Source: a bacterium
Lineage (GTDB): Bacteria; Myxococcota_A; Bradymonadia; Bradymonadales; Bradymonadaceae
Assembly: GCA_030427705.1 (NCBI GenBank)
Contig: JAUIBR010000003.1
Location: 1-64,000 of the forward strand
DNA: 64,000 bases
Direction of reading: 5' to 3'
Part shown: one piece after another, positions 17,403-25,715 of the stretch
Numbering within the stretch: position 1 is the first letter of the stretch
Layout: every line of letters begins with the position of its first letter
Notes under the pieces: generated by a model
What the model was told of the DNA's origin: nothing
The model's input: the letters and a program-made list of their open reading frames with translations, nothing else
Databases searched by the model: none
Position numbers and translations under genes: made by a program

Positions 17403-17897
17403 ATGAAGATCGTAGCGTTAGACGTCCATTACGAAGACCCCATTGCCTGGGTCGGCGCCGTTGAATTTGAAGACTGGGGCGACGATAAGGTCAGCAAATG
17501 GCAGCGCCTACCGGTCGATGATGTTGAGCCATATGAGCCCGGCGAGTTCTACAAGCGCGAGCTACCGCTGCTGTTGAAAGTGCTGGAACACTTTGAACCG
17601 GACCTCATCATCGTCGATGCCCATGTTTGGTTGGAAGAAGACCGGCCGGGGCTGGGCATGCACCTGTTCGAAGCGCTCGGTGAAACGACGCCCGTCGTCG
17701 GCGTTGCGAAGAATCCGTTTCGAGGTTCTGAGGTCGCACAACATGTCATCCGACACGACGCAAAGCCGCTCTACGTCACGGCCGCAGGCATCAGCGACGA
17801 AGACGCAGCGGCGGGCGTCATTGAAATGTTCGGTGAATTTCGCATCCCAGACATGCTAAGAATCGTCGACCACGTGGCACGTGGATACCACTCTTAA
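17403..17897 (+). CDS. Compact endonuclease V-like protein
   Basis: A 164-residue protein resembling endonuclease V (deoxyinosine 3' endonuclease). The first strand MKIVALDVHY carries the first metal-binding Asp and YKRELPLLLKVLE the conserved Glu. DLIIVDAHVWLEEDRPGLGMH corresponds to the family's IVDGHG...GLASH block with the second Asp, followed by VVGVAKNPF. Ordinary endonuclease V is about 220 residues, so loops and the C-terminal part are shortened, and the glycine of VDGHG is Ala. The C-terminal RIPDMLRIVDHVARGY matches the end of the family. Function is probable rather than certain. The HD hydrolase gene follows nine bases later. Confidence 0.7.
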   Translation: MKIVALDVHYEDPIAWVGAVEFEDWGDDKVSKWQRLPVDDVEPYEPGEFYKRELPLLLKVLEHFEPDLIIVDAHVWLEEDRPGLGMHLFEALGETTPVVGVAKNPFRGSEVAQHVIRHDAKPLYVTAAGISDEDAAAGVIEMFGEFRIPDMLRIVDHVARGYHS

Positions 17898-17906
17898 GGC
17901 AACCTG

Positions 17907-18590
17907 ATGCAGTCCTTCATCGAACGCACACAATCCATCGCAAAGGCAGATTGGTGGCCCACGGCCGTTGAACGCCTCATGAATCATATGGACCAGGACG
18001 GCGGGCACGACCTCGCCCATCTGGAACGTGTGCTGATAAACGCCAGCAATATCGCTAACGGCGAATGGGACCATGGCTTTCCAACGGACTGGGAGACCAT
18101 CGCTGCCGCGGTGCTGTTTCACGACGCGGTGAACCTCAAGAAGAACCACCCCGAGCGTCATCTGGCCTCGACCAAGTCCGCTGAATTGGCGGTGCAAGAG
18201 CTGAAGGGGCTGATCGATGACGGCAAGCTGGACGAGGTGTTCGGTGCGATTCGCGACCATTCCTATTCCAGCGGGTTCACACCACAGACCCTGGCCGCCA
18301 AGATTGTGTGTGATGCCGACCGGCTGGAAGCCATCGGCGCGCTGGGAATCGCACGCACGTTTTACGTCAGCGGCATGCTCAATCGCTCGATCGTCAGTAT
18401 GGATGACCCGTTTGCTCAAGACGGTCGTGAGCTCGACGATGCCGAGTACGGCGTCGACCACTTCTACAAGAAGCTGCTGCACGTCAAAGACACGATGCAC
18501 ACGATTACAGGTAAGGAAATCGCGGCTCAGCGCCATGAGTACCTGGTTGGGTTTCTTGAGCAACTCGCTAACGAGATCAACTACACCTAG
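17907..18590 (+). CDS. HD-domain phosphohydrolase
   Basis: A 227-residue protein of the HD superfamily (YedJ-like) with the metal ligands His34/His38 (GGHDLAHLERV), the His72-Asp73 pair (LFHDAV) and Asp136/Asp138 (VCDADRLEAIGALG). The likely activity is nucleotide or phosphate-ester hydrolysis; the substrate is unknown. It lies nine bases downstream of the endonuclease V-like gene and is probably co-transcribed with it, which suggests a nucleic-acid damage or nucleotide-pool role by association only. Confidence 0.88.
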   Translation: MQSFIERTQSIAKADWWPTAVERLMNHMDQDGGHDLAHLERVLINASNIANGEWDHGFPTDWETIAAAVLFHDAVNLKKNHPERHLASTKSAELAVQELKGLIDDGKLDEVFGAIRDHSYSSGFTPQTLAAKIVCDADRLEAIGALGIARTFYVSGMLNRSIVSMDDPFAQDGRELDDAEYGVDHFYKKLLHVKDTMHTITGKEIAAQRHEYLVGFLEQLANEINYT

Positions 18591-18618
18591 TACACTGGTT
18601 AAGCGCGAATTGCGTTAC

Positions 18619-18733
18619 ACTTCACAGAGATTCCACCGAAGTTTGTGAGGGTCCACAGAGGACTTTCAATTTCAAAACTCGAACAAGAACGTCTCTGTGG
18701 TTCCTCATAAGCTTCCGTGGCCCTCTGTGAAGG
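18619..18733. repeat. Long imperfect inverted repeat of the CACAGAG type
   Basis: Two arms of about 45 bases lie in inverted orientation around a short spacer: cttcacagag...gggtccacagagg and ctctgtggttcc...ccctctgtgaag. They would form a long hairpin in the space between the HD and HAD genes. The style (cacagag/ctctgtg) resembles the CACAGAT elements at 33349 and 56364. Confidence 0.75.
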
Positions 18734-18756
18734 GTATCGCAACTGTCGGAAAACCC

Positions 18757-19551
18757 ATGACTTCGATTCTCTACTTAGACTTGGACGGCACCGTGATTGG
18801 CTCGAACGGCGTTACTGACGCGGTTTGGAACGCCATCGGCGAAGCGCGTGATAAAGGTGCGCGAATGGCTGTTTGCACAGGCCGACCGTGTGGCGGGATT
18901 GCCCAGCGAATCGCCAAACACGCAAGCCCTGACGGCCCGCATATCTTCGAGAGCGGCGGCATCGTAACGCCGGCGGACGGCCCGCCCTGGCAAGCCGCAA
19001 CGCTTGATATCGCGGACCTCAACGTGCTCATCGAACATTCCAAGACGACAGAAGCGGTGCTGGAACTCTACACACCCGCCGGCGTCTTTGTGTCCAAATA
19101 CAACGCGGACTGCAAAGACCACGAGCGAGTGCTCGAGATCGAAGTCAACGAGGCTGACTTAGCGGAAGTCGCGGCAACCCAACAGGTTATGCGCGCCCAT
19201 TGGATCATGCGCCCCGAGACAGTCGAAGCGACGCTGGCGCCAACGCTCGCCAATAGCCATGTCGCGGTCGCCTCGTCACCTGTGTTGCCGAACAACGTAT
19301 TCGCGAGCATCACGGTGGAGGGCACAGACAAAGGAAGCGCAGTGCGTTTCGTGAACGACCGACTCCAGGCCCAAGAAACATGGGGTGTTGGCGATAGCGT
19401 GGGTGACCTTCCGATGTTGGAAGCGGTCGACCGTCCGTTTGTCATGGTGGAGGCGCCTGAAGACCTACGTCAACGCTTCGAAACCCTTCCAAGTGTTGAG
19501 GATGATGGACTACTCGTCGCTATCCGCGCCTTCGTAGACAGGCTCCATTGA
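18757..19551 (+). CDS. HAD-superfamily hydrolase (Cof-type)
   Basis: A 264-residue phosphatase-like protein. Motif I is YLDLDGTVIG (nucleophile Asp8, acid Asp10), motif II lies around VCTGRP, and GVGDSVGDLPML provides the acidic motif IV. The intervening cap domain (about residues 80-190) is of the Cof/IIB kind. The start at 18757 places the first motif seven residues in and has GGAAAA upstream; a longer in-frame extension from 18697 overlaps the inverted repeat and is unlikely. Its 3' end overlaps that of the convergent phosphatidyltransferase gene by 42 bp. Confidence 0.88.
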   Translation: MTSILYLDLDGTVIGSNGVTDAVWNAIGEARDKGARMAVCTGRPCGGIAQRIAKHASPDGPHIFESGGIVTPADGPPWQAATLDIADLNVLIEHSKTTEAVLELYTPAGVFVSKYNADCKDHERVLEIEVNEADLAEVAATQQVMRAHWIMRPETVEATLAPTLANSHVAVASSPVLPNNVFASITVEGTDKGSAVRFVNDRLQAQETWGVGDSVGDLPMLEAVDRPFVMVEAPEDLRQRFETLPSVEDDGLLVAIRAFVDRLH

Positions 19552-20460
19552 GCGTGAGCGCGAGATTCCGACGACGAACAGGGCGCCGAAGACAAACACG
19601 AACAGCCATTGGGCGGCATAGGTTGCCCAATCGCTCAGTGCAAGCGCGATGATGCTGCCGTAGAAGAACAACACGTGGCTTCCCAGCCCAATATTACTGA
19701 CGATGCGCATCGTTGTGCGATGTTTGCCGACAAACGTCTCGATCTCGCCAGGGGTGTTGCGCTCTTTGATTTCGATGTCTTTCTTGTTCGCGAAGAAGCG
19801 CGAGAATCGAATCAGGCCGTGCACGTAGATCGAGAACAAGATGATATCGACCCATTTGCCGCTCGCCTTGATTTCATCGTACTCAGCCTGCACTTCTTCC
19901 ATGGATTCTGCACCGTCACCTTTGGGCGGATACTCCATCGCGTTGGCCAGGTAGGTGCTCTTGATCGCGTCGTAGGCCAGGATTTGGCCCCATGCAAACA
20001 GCCCTGCAAATGCGCTAAACCAGAAGGCGAACGTGCCGTGCACATCACCGATGTGGAAGACGACCAACACATAGAGCGGCGCCATCACCAACACATCGAC
20101 CAACCCGTCTAAGATACGACCCATGCGCGTTCCGCCGCCTTTGGCGCGGGCGAGCTGCCCATCGGCGCAGTCGAAGATGACGGAGAAGAACATGAGCAGG
20201 CCGCTCAAGACGAATCCCCACGGCCCAAACGCGCTGTCTTCGACAAACACCGTTGCGTAGAAAGCTGCGGTCGCGCACCAGCCTACAATCAGGCTCATGA
20301 ACGTGACTTGGTTTGGCGTGATTGGCAGGGGAATCAAGGCCGCAGCTAACAGTGCGGCCAAGGGGCGGTGCCACACCATGTCGATAGGTTCTTCGACATC
20401 GCGCAGCTTAAAGACCAACGACTGGTCGTAGCGGTCCTTGAAACTCAACCGAGTTCCCAT
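19510..20460 (-). CDS. CDP-alcohol phosphatidyltransferase family membrane protein
   Basis: A 316-residue integral membrane enzyme with the complete family signature D-x2-DG-x2-AR-x8-G-x3-D-x3-D (Asp97, Asp100, Arg105, Gly114, Asp118, Asp122) and about six transmembrane segments. It transfers a phosphatidyl or phospho-alcohol group from a CDP-alcohol; the acceptor cannot be read from the sequence. An extra hydrophilic insert (about residues 175-220) interrupts the membrane core. It is last in a three-gene operon, overlapping the preceding 90-residue gene by 16 bp. Confidence 0.85.
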   Translation of the reverse strand: MGTRLSFKDRYDQSLVFKLRDVEEPIDMVWHRPLAALLAAALIPLPITPNQVTFMSLIVGWCATAAFYATVFVEDSAFGPWGFVLSGLLMFFSVIFDCADGQLARAKGGGTRMGRILDGLVDVLVMAPLYVLVVFHIGDVHGTFAFWFSAFAGLFAWGQILAYDAIKSTYLANAMEYPPKGDGAESMEEVQAEYDEIKASGKWVDIILFSIYVHGLIRFSRFFANKKDIEIKERNTPGEIETFVGKHRTTMRIVSNIGLGSHVLFFYGSIIALALSDWATYAAQWLFVFVFGALFVVGISRSRSMEPVYEGADSDE

Positions 20461-20717
20461 CCTTCAAAGAATTCGTGAACCCGAATCATCAATGAAACGG
20501 GGCCGTCGGTGTCCGGAATCTGGGCGACTGCGAAGTCCGAAGACTGGCAATCCACGGGCACGCCCTGACCATTCACGACAACAACAACGTCGTCTTCCGA
20601 GCTCAGGTCAAATGCGAGGTTCGCCTTGAACTCGACGCGTACGCCGTCGGCATCGTCGATAAACTCGATATGGAGGCCGTCCTGATTGTGGAGGACCTTC
20701 TGAAACGTGTCACTCAT
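20445..20717 (-). CDS. Small acidic protein of unknown function
   Basis: A 90-residue soluble protein, acidic and beta-rich in appearance (LHIEFIDDADGVRVEF, DDVVVVVNGQGVPVD). No signal peptide, membrane segment or family recognised. It is supported as a gene by its tight packing: the ATG overlaps the TGA of the TPR gene (ATGA) and its end overlaps the phosphatidyltransferase start by 16 bp. Confidence 0.75.
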   Translation of the reverse strand: MSDTFQKVLHNQDGLHIEFIDDADGVRVEFKANLAFDLSSEDDVVVVVNGQGVPVDCQSSDFAVAQIPDTDGPVSLMIRVHEFFEGWELG

Positions 20718-21949
20718 TGTTGTCGCTGCCCAACGTTAATCATCAATGCCCGCGAACCGCCGACCATGCCGGGAGCTTCGGGCAATTCCAATTGCAGCGT
20801 TCCAACGCCGGGGTTCTCTTGAATAATTTCCGGAATCTTGTCGATGATCTGATGCAAGACATCCTCGTAGCCCTCAGGCGCGTTTGATGCTGCACCAAAC
20901 AGGTCATCAAGCAACGCGCGAACATCAATCGGTTTATTCGGATTGATGGGGATATTCTGGACCGGATTCAGGTCGCCGTACACGAAGCCAGGGAGGCGCG
21001 CTGTGCCTTGCGCCTTATCGTTCCATTCCTTCGCTTTGTCAGGCTTACCCAGCTGGTCGTACGCCTGCGCACGAAGCGGGAAGATGTCCGGAATATCGCG
21101 GATATCGTCGACCGTATCTTCGGCCGATTTCAGAAGCTCAATCGCTTTACCCGGCTCGGCGCCACCCATCAGCACACAGGCTGCGGCTTGCAAGTAACCC
21201 CAGGGCAGCTCAGGCACGAGTTCAATGGCGACCTCGGCATCTTCCAGACCGGCTTCGAAGCTCTTCAACATCAGTGATAGCTGCGAGCGCAGCAGCGCGC
21301 CCGGCGCCACGAAGTCTGGGTCCTCGCCGTTATCGATAAGGTATCCCAAGAGGTTCATCGCCTTGTTGGTGTCTTGCTCCAACGCGTAGAGACGAGCCAG
21401 ATTCAGGCGCGATTCTTCGTCGTCAGGCTCGGATTCGACGGCGAATCCAAGGTCACGTTTGGCGTCCTCTACCTGCCCAAATCGAAGGTGGATTGAGCCC
21501 CGAATCGCCCACGGTTGTGCCTCTTGTTCGTCGAGGTCAATCGCCCGGTCGAGGTCCAGCATCGCCGCACTAAAGAAGTTCAGATGTTCGTGGACCATCG
21601 CGCGGCCAACGATCGACGTCAGCAACTCGGGGTCGGTCTTCACCGCTTCGTTGAACGCTTTGCGCGAGTCATCAAGTTGGTCGAGGTAGTAGTGCGCGTA
21701 TGCCCGAGCTGAAATCAGCCGAGCCTTCATCTCGTCGTCATCGATACCATCGGCGACCTGCTTGGCCACGCCGATTACACCTTCGTAATCCTCGCTATCC
21801 AACAACAGGTCTGTCTGGGCAACCAGCAACTCCGGCACCTGTCCGTGTGCGCTGAATGCGGCTTCTAGCGCAGAATCGGCGGCTTCGTAGTCGCCTTCCG
21901 CAATGAAGTCTTCGATCGACTCAACAACTTCTTCCAATGACTCGCTCAT
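20714..21949 (-). CDS. TPR-repeat protein
   Basis: A 411-residue acidic, helical protein with at least seven tetratricopeptide repeats over residues 1-310 (for example units containing FIAEGDYEAADSALEAAFSA and GSIHLRFGQVEDAKRDLGFA). A C-terminal segment of about 90 residues is not repeat-like. No signal peptide. It is a protein-interaction scaffold of unknown partner and first gene of the operon ending in the phosphatidyltransferase. Upstream lies repeat family A. Confidence 0.85.
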   Translation of the reverse strand: MSESLEEVVESIEDFIAEGDYEAADSALEAAFSAHGQVPELLVAQTDLLLDSEDYEGVIGVAKQVADGIDDDEMKARLISARAYAHYYLDQLDDSRKAFNEAVKTDPELLTSIVGRAMVHEHLNFFSAAMLDLDRAIDLDEQEAQPWAIRGSIHLRFGQVEDAKRDLGFAVESEPDDEESRLNLARLYALEQDTNKAMNLLGYLIDNGEDPDFVAPGALLRSQLSLMLKSFEAGLEDAEVAIELVPELPWGYLQAAACVLMGGAEPGKAIELLKSAEDTVDDIRDIPDIFPLRAQAYDQLGKPDKAKEWNDKAQGTARLPGFVYGDLNPVQNIPINPNKPIDVRALLDDLFGAASNAPEGYEDVLHQIIDKIPEIIQENPGVGTLQLELPEAPGMVGGSRALMINVGQRQQ

Positions 21950-22017
21950 GACAAATTCTCACGCCTCGTGGGAGGCGTAATCTGTCATGGAGTTCACCCG
22001 CTTTGCAAGCCGTAATG

Positions 22018-22147
22018 GGGTTCGCTGCGCTCACCGGTTTGGTTCGCTGTGCTCACCGGTTTGGTTCGCTGTGCTCACCGATTTGGTTCGCTGCGCTCAC
22101 CGATTTGGTTCGCTGCGCTCACCGATTTGGTTCGCTGCGCTCACTGG
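22018..22147 (-). repeat. Tandem repeat family A, about six 22-bp units
   Basis: Units of the type ggttcgctgcgctcaccgat followed by tt on the plus strand (the reverse complement of the 6851 array), with g/t variation. On the minus strand the array begins inside the end of the peroxidase gene, encoding its last residues SERSEPNR and its TGA stop. Confidence 0.93.
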
Positions 22148-23252
22148 TCGACAACTGCGCCACATCGTAGTCCATGACCGTCGCTTCAGGGTTCAGGTGG
22201 TGCTGAATCGCTTCACGCAGGGTCGTGTACGCGCCCGAGTGCATGTACGGCGAGGTCAACTCAACGTTTCGAAGTGGTGGGGTTCGGAAAGCATACATAT
22301 CGGCATCGGCCCCCGTTTCCAGCGCACGACCGATATCCAGCGGCTTCACTTCGCCTTTGCCTGGCCCCAGCTGCGGGGTTGCGAGCACATGGGTTTGCTG
22401 GTCGGTCAACAGCGGTCCATTATGGCAGCTTGAGCAATTGGCCTCGCCAAAGAAGAGCGCAGCGCCACGTTTCTGCTCGCTGTTGAGGGCGTTATCATCA
22501 CCCTCAACATAGGCATCAAAGGGCGTGTCCTTCTTGGTGAATGCAGCCACCTCGAAGGCCGCAATCGCGTTAGCCATATGGAAGAACCGGTAGTCCTGAA
22601 TTGGCGTTCCGGGGTACGCCGCGTCCAACAAACGCTCGTATTCGTCGTAGTAAAGCAAGCGCGCGGTCAGTGCGCCCCAAACCTCAGGCAACGTCTTCAG
22701 ACCCGCAATCTCACTCTCGCCGGGCGAACCACGCATTTCCTCTGCCGAGGTCACCGGGAACATTGCCTGGACGGCGAGCACGGATTCAAGCTGCCATGGA
22801 AGCTCGGGACCAGCGGGAGAATAGAAGTTCCCAACCCCGCCTGATACGCGGTTGTCCCAGAACATCGTTGTCCACGCGGTCGCGCCACGGTTGAAGATCT
22901 CCGGGGAGTTTCGTGGGATGAAATGGCGGCCTTCACCCAGCTCTCGGCCAGGTCCCAAGCCATCTCCGCCAACACCAACGGGCAGCGACAAGCCATCGCT
23001 CGAACCGAATCCGGGGTGGTGACATGTCGCGCACGAAATGTCTTCATTGCCGCTAAGTGCGCGGTCGAAGAACAAGGTCTGCCCCAAGACTACCTTGGGG
23101 TCGTTCATCGGCAGAACGTTGCCGGGATCGAGAGGTTCAACACCCGCCTCTTCCAGAGCCTGCCTTAGATTAGCGTCAGTTTCGCCATTATCATCAACGC
23201 ATCCCAGGGCCGTCATGGCCAGAAAACACGCTAGAACTGCTTTGTTAAGCAT
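22119..23252 (-). CDS. Di-haem cytochrome c peroxidase / MauG-family lipoprotein
   Basis: A 377-residue periplasmic protein with a lipoprotein leader (LAMTALGC, Cys18) and two c-type haem sites: Cys74-x2-Cys77-His78 (ISCATCHH) and Cys273-x2-Cys276-His277 (CSSCHN). GQTLFFDRALSG and HFIPRNSPEIFN are typical of bacterial cytochrome c peroxidases, which reduce hydrogen peroxide with electrons from small cytochromes; the MauG branch instead modifies substrate proteins. The C-terminus SERSEPNR and its stop are encoded by repeat family A, so the natural end has probably been altered by repeat growth. Confidence 0.9.
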   Translation of the reverse strand: MLNKAVLACFLAMTALGCVDDNGETDANLRQALEEAGVEPLDPGNVLPMNDPKVVLGQTLFFDRALSGNEDISCATCHHPGFGSSDGLSLPVGVGGDGLGPGRELGEGRHFIPRNSPEIFNRGATAWTTMFWDNRVSGGVGNFYSPAGPELPWQLESVLAVQAMFPVTSAEEMRGSPGESEIAGLKTLPEVWGALTARLLYYDEYERLLDAAYPGTPIQDYRFFHMANAIAAFEVAAFTKKDTPFDAYVEGDDNALNSEQKRGAALFFGEANCSSCHNGPLLTDQQTHVLATPQLGPGKGEVKPLDIGRALETGADADMYAFRTPPLRNVELTSPYMHSGAYTTLREAIQHHLNPEATVMDYDVAQLSTSERSEPNR

Positions 23253-23264
23253 ACACGTATCCTC

Positions 23265-23350
23265 AAAGGTTCGCTTTGCTCACCGGTTTGGTTCGCTTCG
23301 CTCACCGATATGGTTCGCTTCGCTCACCGACGTGGTTCGCTTCGCTCACC
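23265..23350 (-). repeat. Tandem repeat family A, about four 22-bp units
   Basis: Four copies of ggttcgcttcgctcaccg followed by variable three- to four-base linkers (gttt, atat, acgt) lie immediately upstream of the peroxidase start and about 90 bp after the methyltransferase stop. Linkers differ more than in the other arrays. Confidence 0.93.
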
Positions 23351-23441
23351 GGAGTGAGTGATGAGGCGGGAGATTTTCGGTACCTTGCTCTATCCCCACT
23401 TTTCGATCAACTACGTTCTGCACACATAGATTCTATGCACG

Positions 23442-24068
23442 TTAGCGGTTGGTTGCGATGCCACGAATGGTCGGTCTGACGAAAGGAATGGCTTTGCGCA
23501 TCGACTCACGCTTGAGGTCGTCGATCTCGAACCCTGCCTCGCGAATAGTAGCTTCGGTGTCGCGGGTTAGGTGACAGTTGCCTGCACACACTTTCCAGAT
23601 GGGCTCGATTCGCTTCTGCCACTTGAGTCGGTCGGAACCTTCTTCCGCAGCAACATGCTCCAGGAATATGAGTTTTCCGCCCGGTTTCAGGACTCGCCGC
23701 GCCTCAGCTAGCGCGGCCGCTGGGTCAGGAATCGTGCATAAAACCAGCGTCGCAACTACTGCATCAAATCGGTCGGTTTCGAACGGTAGTTGCTGTGCAT
23801 CGATGGGTTCAACCGTCCAGTCATACGGCAGGTCGAGGCCTTCAAACTTCGCCTCAAGTTTGTGCCGCATCGGCGCCTCGGGCTCGGTGAAGACGACCTT
23901 ATCGGCGTGGTAGTACGGCGCATTCACGCCGGTTCCCGAGCCAATCTCTAGAACCTCGCCTTCCGCCTGATCCAGCAAGACCGAACGCCACTCGCCCAAG
24001 CAGGCTTCTTCGGTCGCCGCCATTACCGGGTCGTAAACGGCAGCCATCAACTTGGACATCACAGACAT
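23442..24068 (-). CDS. Class I SAM-dependent methyltransferase
   Basis: A 208-residue protein with the SAM-binding motif I VLEIGSGTGVNAPYY, motif II around FDAVVATLVLCTI and the post-motif RRVLKPGGKLIFLEHV. It resembles the UbiE/METTL7-like group that methylates lipids or small thiols; the substrate is not evident. CAGNCHLTRDT near the C-terminus is typical of this subgroup. It is the last gene of a three-gene operon, starting four bases after the 38-residue gene. Confidence 0.85.
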   Translation of the reverse strand: MSVMSKLMAAVYDPVMAATEEACLGEWRSVLLDQAEGEVLEIGSGTGVNAPYYHADKVVFTEPEAPMRHKLEAKFEGLDLPYDWTVEPIDAQQLPFETDRFDAVVATLVLCTIPDPAAALAEARRVLKPGGKLIFLEHVAAEEGSDRLKWQKRIEPIWKVCAGNCHLTRDTEATIREAGFEIDDLKRESMRKAIPFVRPTIRGIATNR

Positions 24069-24072
24069 GGAT

Positions 24073-24189
24073 TCACACTGCGCGGGACAGTCTTTTGATT
24101 ACCATTTCTGTAGCTTGAGTGAGAGCAGGAAGTTTGCGTTCTTCGGCGCGCAGTGCGCGCAACGCGGCTTCGTTAAAGATTCGACTCAT
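24073..24189 (-). CDS. 38-residue conserved-looking small protein
   Basis: A short gene (MSRIFNEAALRALRAEER start) with a strong Shine-Dalgarno GGAGG four bases before its ATG, an ATGA overlap with the upstream gene and a four-base gap to the methyltransferase. The product is a basic amphipathic helix-like peptide with no recognised family. Packing and the ribosome site are the evidence that it is real. Confidence 0.65.
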   Translation of the reverse strand: MSRIFNEAALRALRAEERKLPALTQATEMVIKRLSRAV

Positions 24190-24596
24190 GACTCCCTCCG
24201 ACGTACGTGACGTGTGAAGGACCACATCACTACGGAATGCGCGACCTGATGGGTCAGCACGTAAATCGGCCATGGCAATCGAGGGGTAAACTCCTCGAGT
24301 GTCACCACCAGCTCGTCATCCACGATTTCAAACGTGAACTTTCCTCCAGCTGGCTTTCGAACCAGATATCCTTGTTTAACCTGATAGATCGTGCGTTCAG
24401 GCCCTGCCTCCACAAGCTCAAGCTCAATCGCTGCCGCGCTGCGCGACAACAAGAACAGCTCCACTCCGTCGGGAGTCGAACGCGCCCCGACAAAAGGCAC
24501 ATTCTCTTCCAACCATCGGAAATACTCACCGGCGAGCACATCAGCGGAGCGTTGAACCGACCCCATGTATTGAATCGAAGGCGATGCCTGATACAT
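24186..24596 (-). CDS. Unknown protein, first gene of the methyltransferase operon
   Basis: A 136-residue protein with a mixed alpha/beta pattern and a hydrophobic stretch near the end (LPWPIYVLTHQVAHSVVMWS). No family recognised; a small ligand-binding fold is conceivable but unproven. The ATG has AGGAG six bases upstream. The stop overlaps the start of the 38-residue gene as ATGA. Confidence 0.7.
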   Translation of the reverse strand: MYQASPSIQYMGSVQRSADVLAGEYFRWLEENVPFVGARSTPDGVELFLLSRSAAAIELELVEAGPERTIYQVKQGYLVRKPAGGKFTFEIVDDELVVTLEEFTPRLPWPIYVLTHQVAHSVVMWSFTRHVRRRES

Positions 24597-24689
24597 ACAA
24601 TCTCCTAGCCAGACCTTAGATGCACCGTCTGGGAATTTTTGTCGCTCGGCGTGTCATTTGTACTCCAACATCTAACCTGCGGAGTTCAT

Positions 24690-25601
24690 TTGCGAATCGC
24701 CACACTTATCTCTCTTTCGTTGATTCTGGGATGCAACGCTCCGGAGCCAACCAAGTCCGTCACGGCTCAAGCGCAAGCCCCCGCGGCATCAAAACCTCCG
24801 CTGCTCAAGACCAAAACCAAAGTCGACGTTCAGGACGATCCTGAGATCGCGAAAGACCCACAAGTTTCGTGGTTTGAGGGCATCGAAGACCTGCCTGATG
24901 GCCATCCGTGCCGTGATGACGCAGTGGTGGTGCGCATGGACTATGAGTGCGATGGCCCTGCGGGACTCGTCGTGTTGACCCTCGGCGAACTCAAAGAAGA
25001 CGAGTCCATCCATCTCGGCGCGCGCACTGTCCAGGGCGCACGGTGGTCAGATGACGATAACGAATACATGATCGTATCCTGTGACCTGAACGGCCTTGGT
25101 TTCCGACCGATTTCCAATGAAGACGAGGAACAATTCGCTGAAATTGGCGAATCCAGCCATGGTGCCCCCTGGATCGAGATCGACTTTGGAGAGCCGAGCC
25201 TCTTCGAAAAAGCCTTTGTTCATTGGATGTCGAAGCCAAAACGGGGCACCGAGTGGACCGTTGAACGCATGGAAACCCGCAGCAGCAGCCATGATCATGG
25301 CAAAAACCCTCAGTACTCTGCGAGGTCATCCATCGTAGAGATCGGTGATTTCGATCAGGACGGATTTGTCGAGTCGACAGTGATGTTGGTTGGTGATTGC
25401 GCGTCTTGTCCGACCAATGATGAACAATGGCGGAGATTCACCATCGACCTCTACTCCAAGTCTAATGCGGGCGAGAGGCAAGCGAAGGTAAGTATAGACC
25501 ACTCTGGAAAGCAGCTGAATATGTTCAAAATGACGGGTCCAGAACATCGCGGAGTTAAGAAAGGTCTCGCCATTCTACGAGACAAAAAGGCCCTTAGATG
25601 A
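24690..25601 (+). CDS. Predicted lipoprotein of unknown function
   Basis: About 303 residues. The most likely start is the TTG at 24690, preceded by GGAG at five-base spacing, giving MRIATLISLSLILGC with lipidated Cys15. An in-frame ATG at 24639 would place 17 unsuitable residues before the leader. The mature part is acidic and contains an EF-hand/dockerin-like acidic run (IGDFDQDGFVES) of the type seen in FG-GAP/VCBS or calcium-binding repeats, plus a CASCPTNDE motif. Function unknown. Confidence 0.75.
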   Translation: MRIATLISLSLILGCNAPEPTKSVTAQAQAPAASKPPLLKTKTKVDVQDDPEIAKDPQVSWFEGIEDLPDGHPCRDDAVVVRMDYECDGPAGLVVLTLGELKEDESIHLGARTVQGARWSDDDNEYMIVSCDLNGLGFRPISNEDEEQFAEIGESSHGAPWIEIDFGEPSLFEKAFVHWMSKPKRGTEWTVERMETRSSSHDHGKNPQYSARSSIVEIGDFDQDGFVESTVMLVGDCASCPTNDEQWRRFTIDLYSKSNAGERQAKVSIDHSGKQLNMFKMTGPEHRGVKKGLAILRDKKALR

Positions 25602-25633
25602 ATCCAATTTGCGAAAAGCCCACCAAACAACGA

Positions 25634-25703
25634 CACTGACGGCTGACGTCAGTGTCAGCGTCCCGACTGTCAGTGTGTCAGTAGCCCCGAAGACTGACTG
25701 CCA
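25634..25703. promoter_or_regulatory. GTCAG/CTGAC repeat array, likely operator region
   Basis: At least seven GTCAG or CTGAC pentamers occur in about 70 bp directly before the HTH gene, including ctgacgtcag, agtgtcag and tgtcagtgtgtcagt. The same pentamers reappear inside the beginning of the HTH gene (about 25836-25910, for example gctgacactgacgatgtcag). This is consistent with autoregulation by the encoded DNA-binding protein; it is an inference from pattern only. Confidence 0.55.
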
Positions 25704-25715
25704 GAGAGGTCAAGT

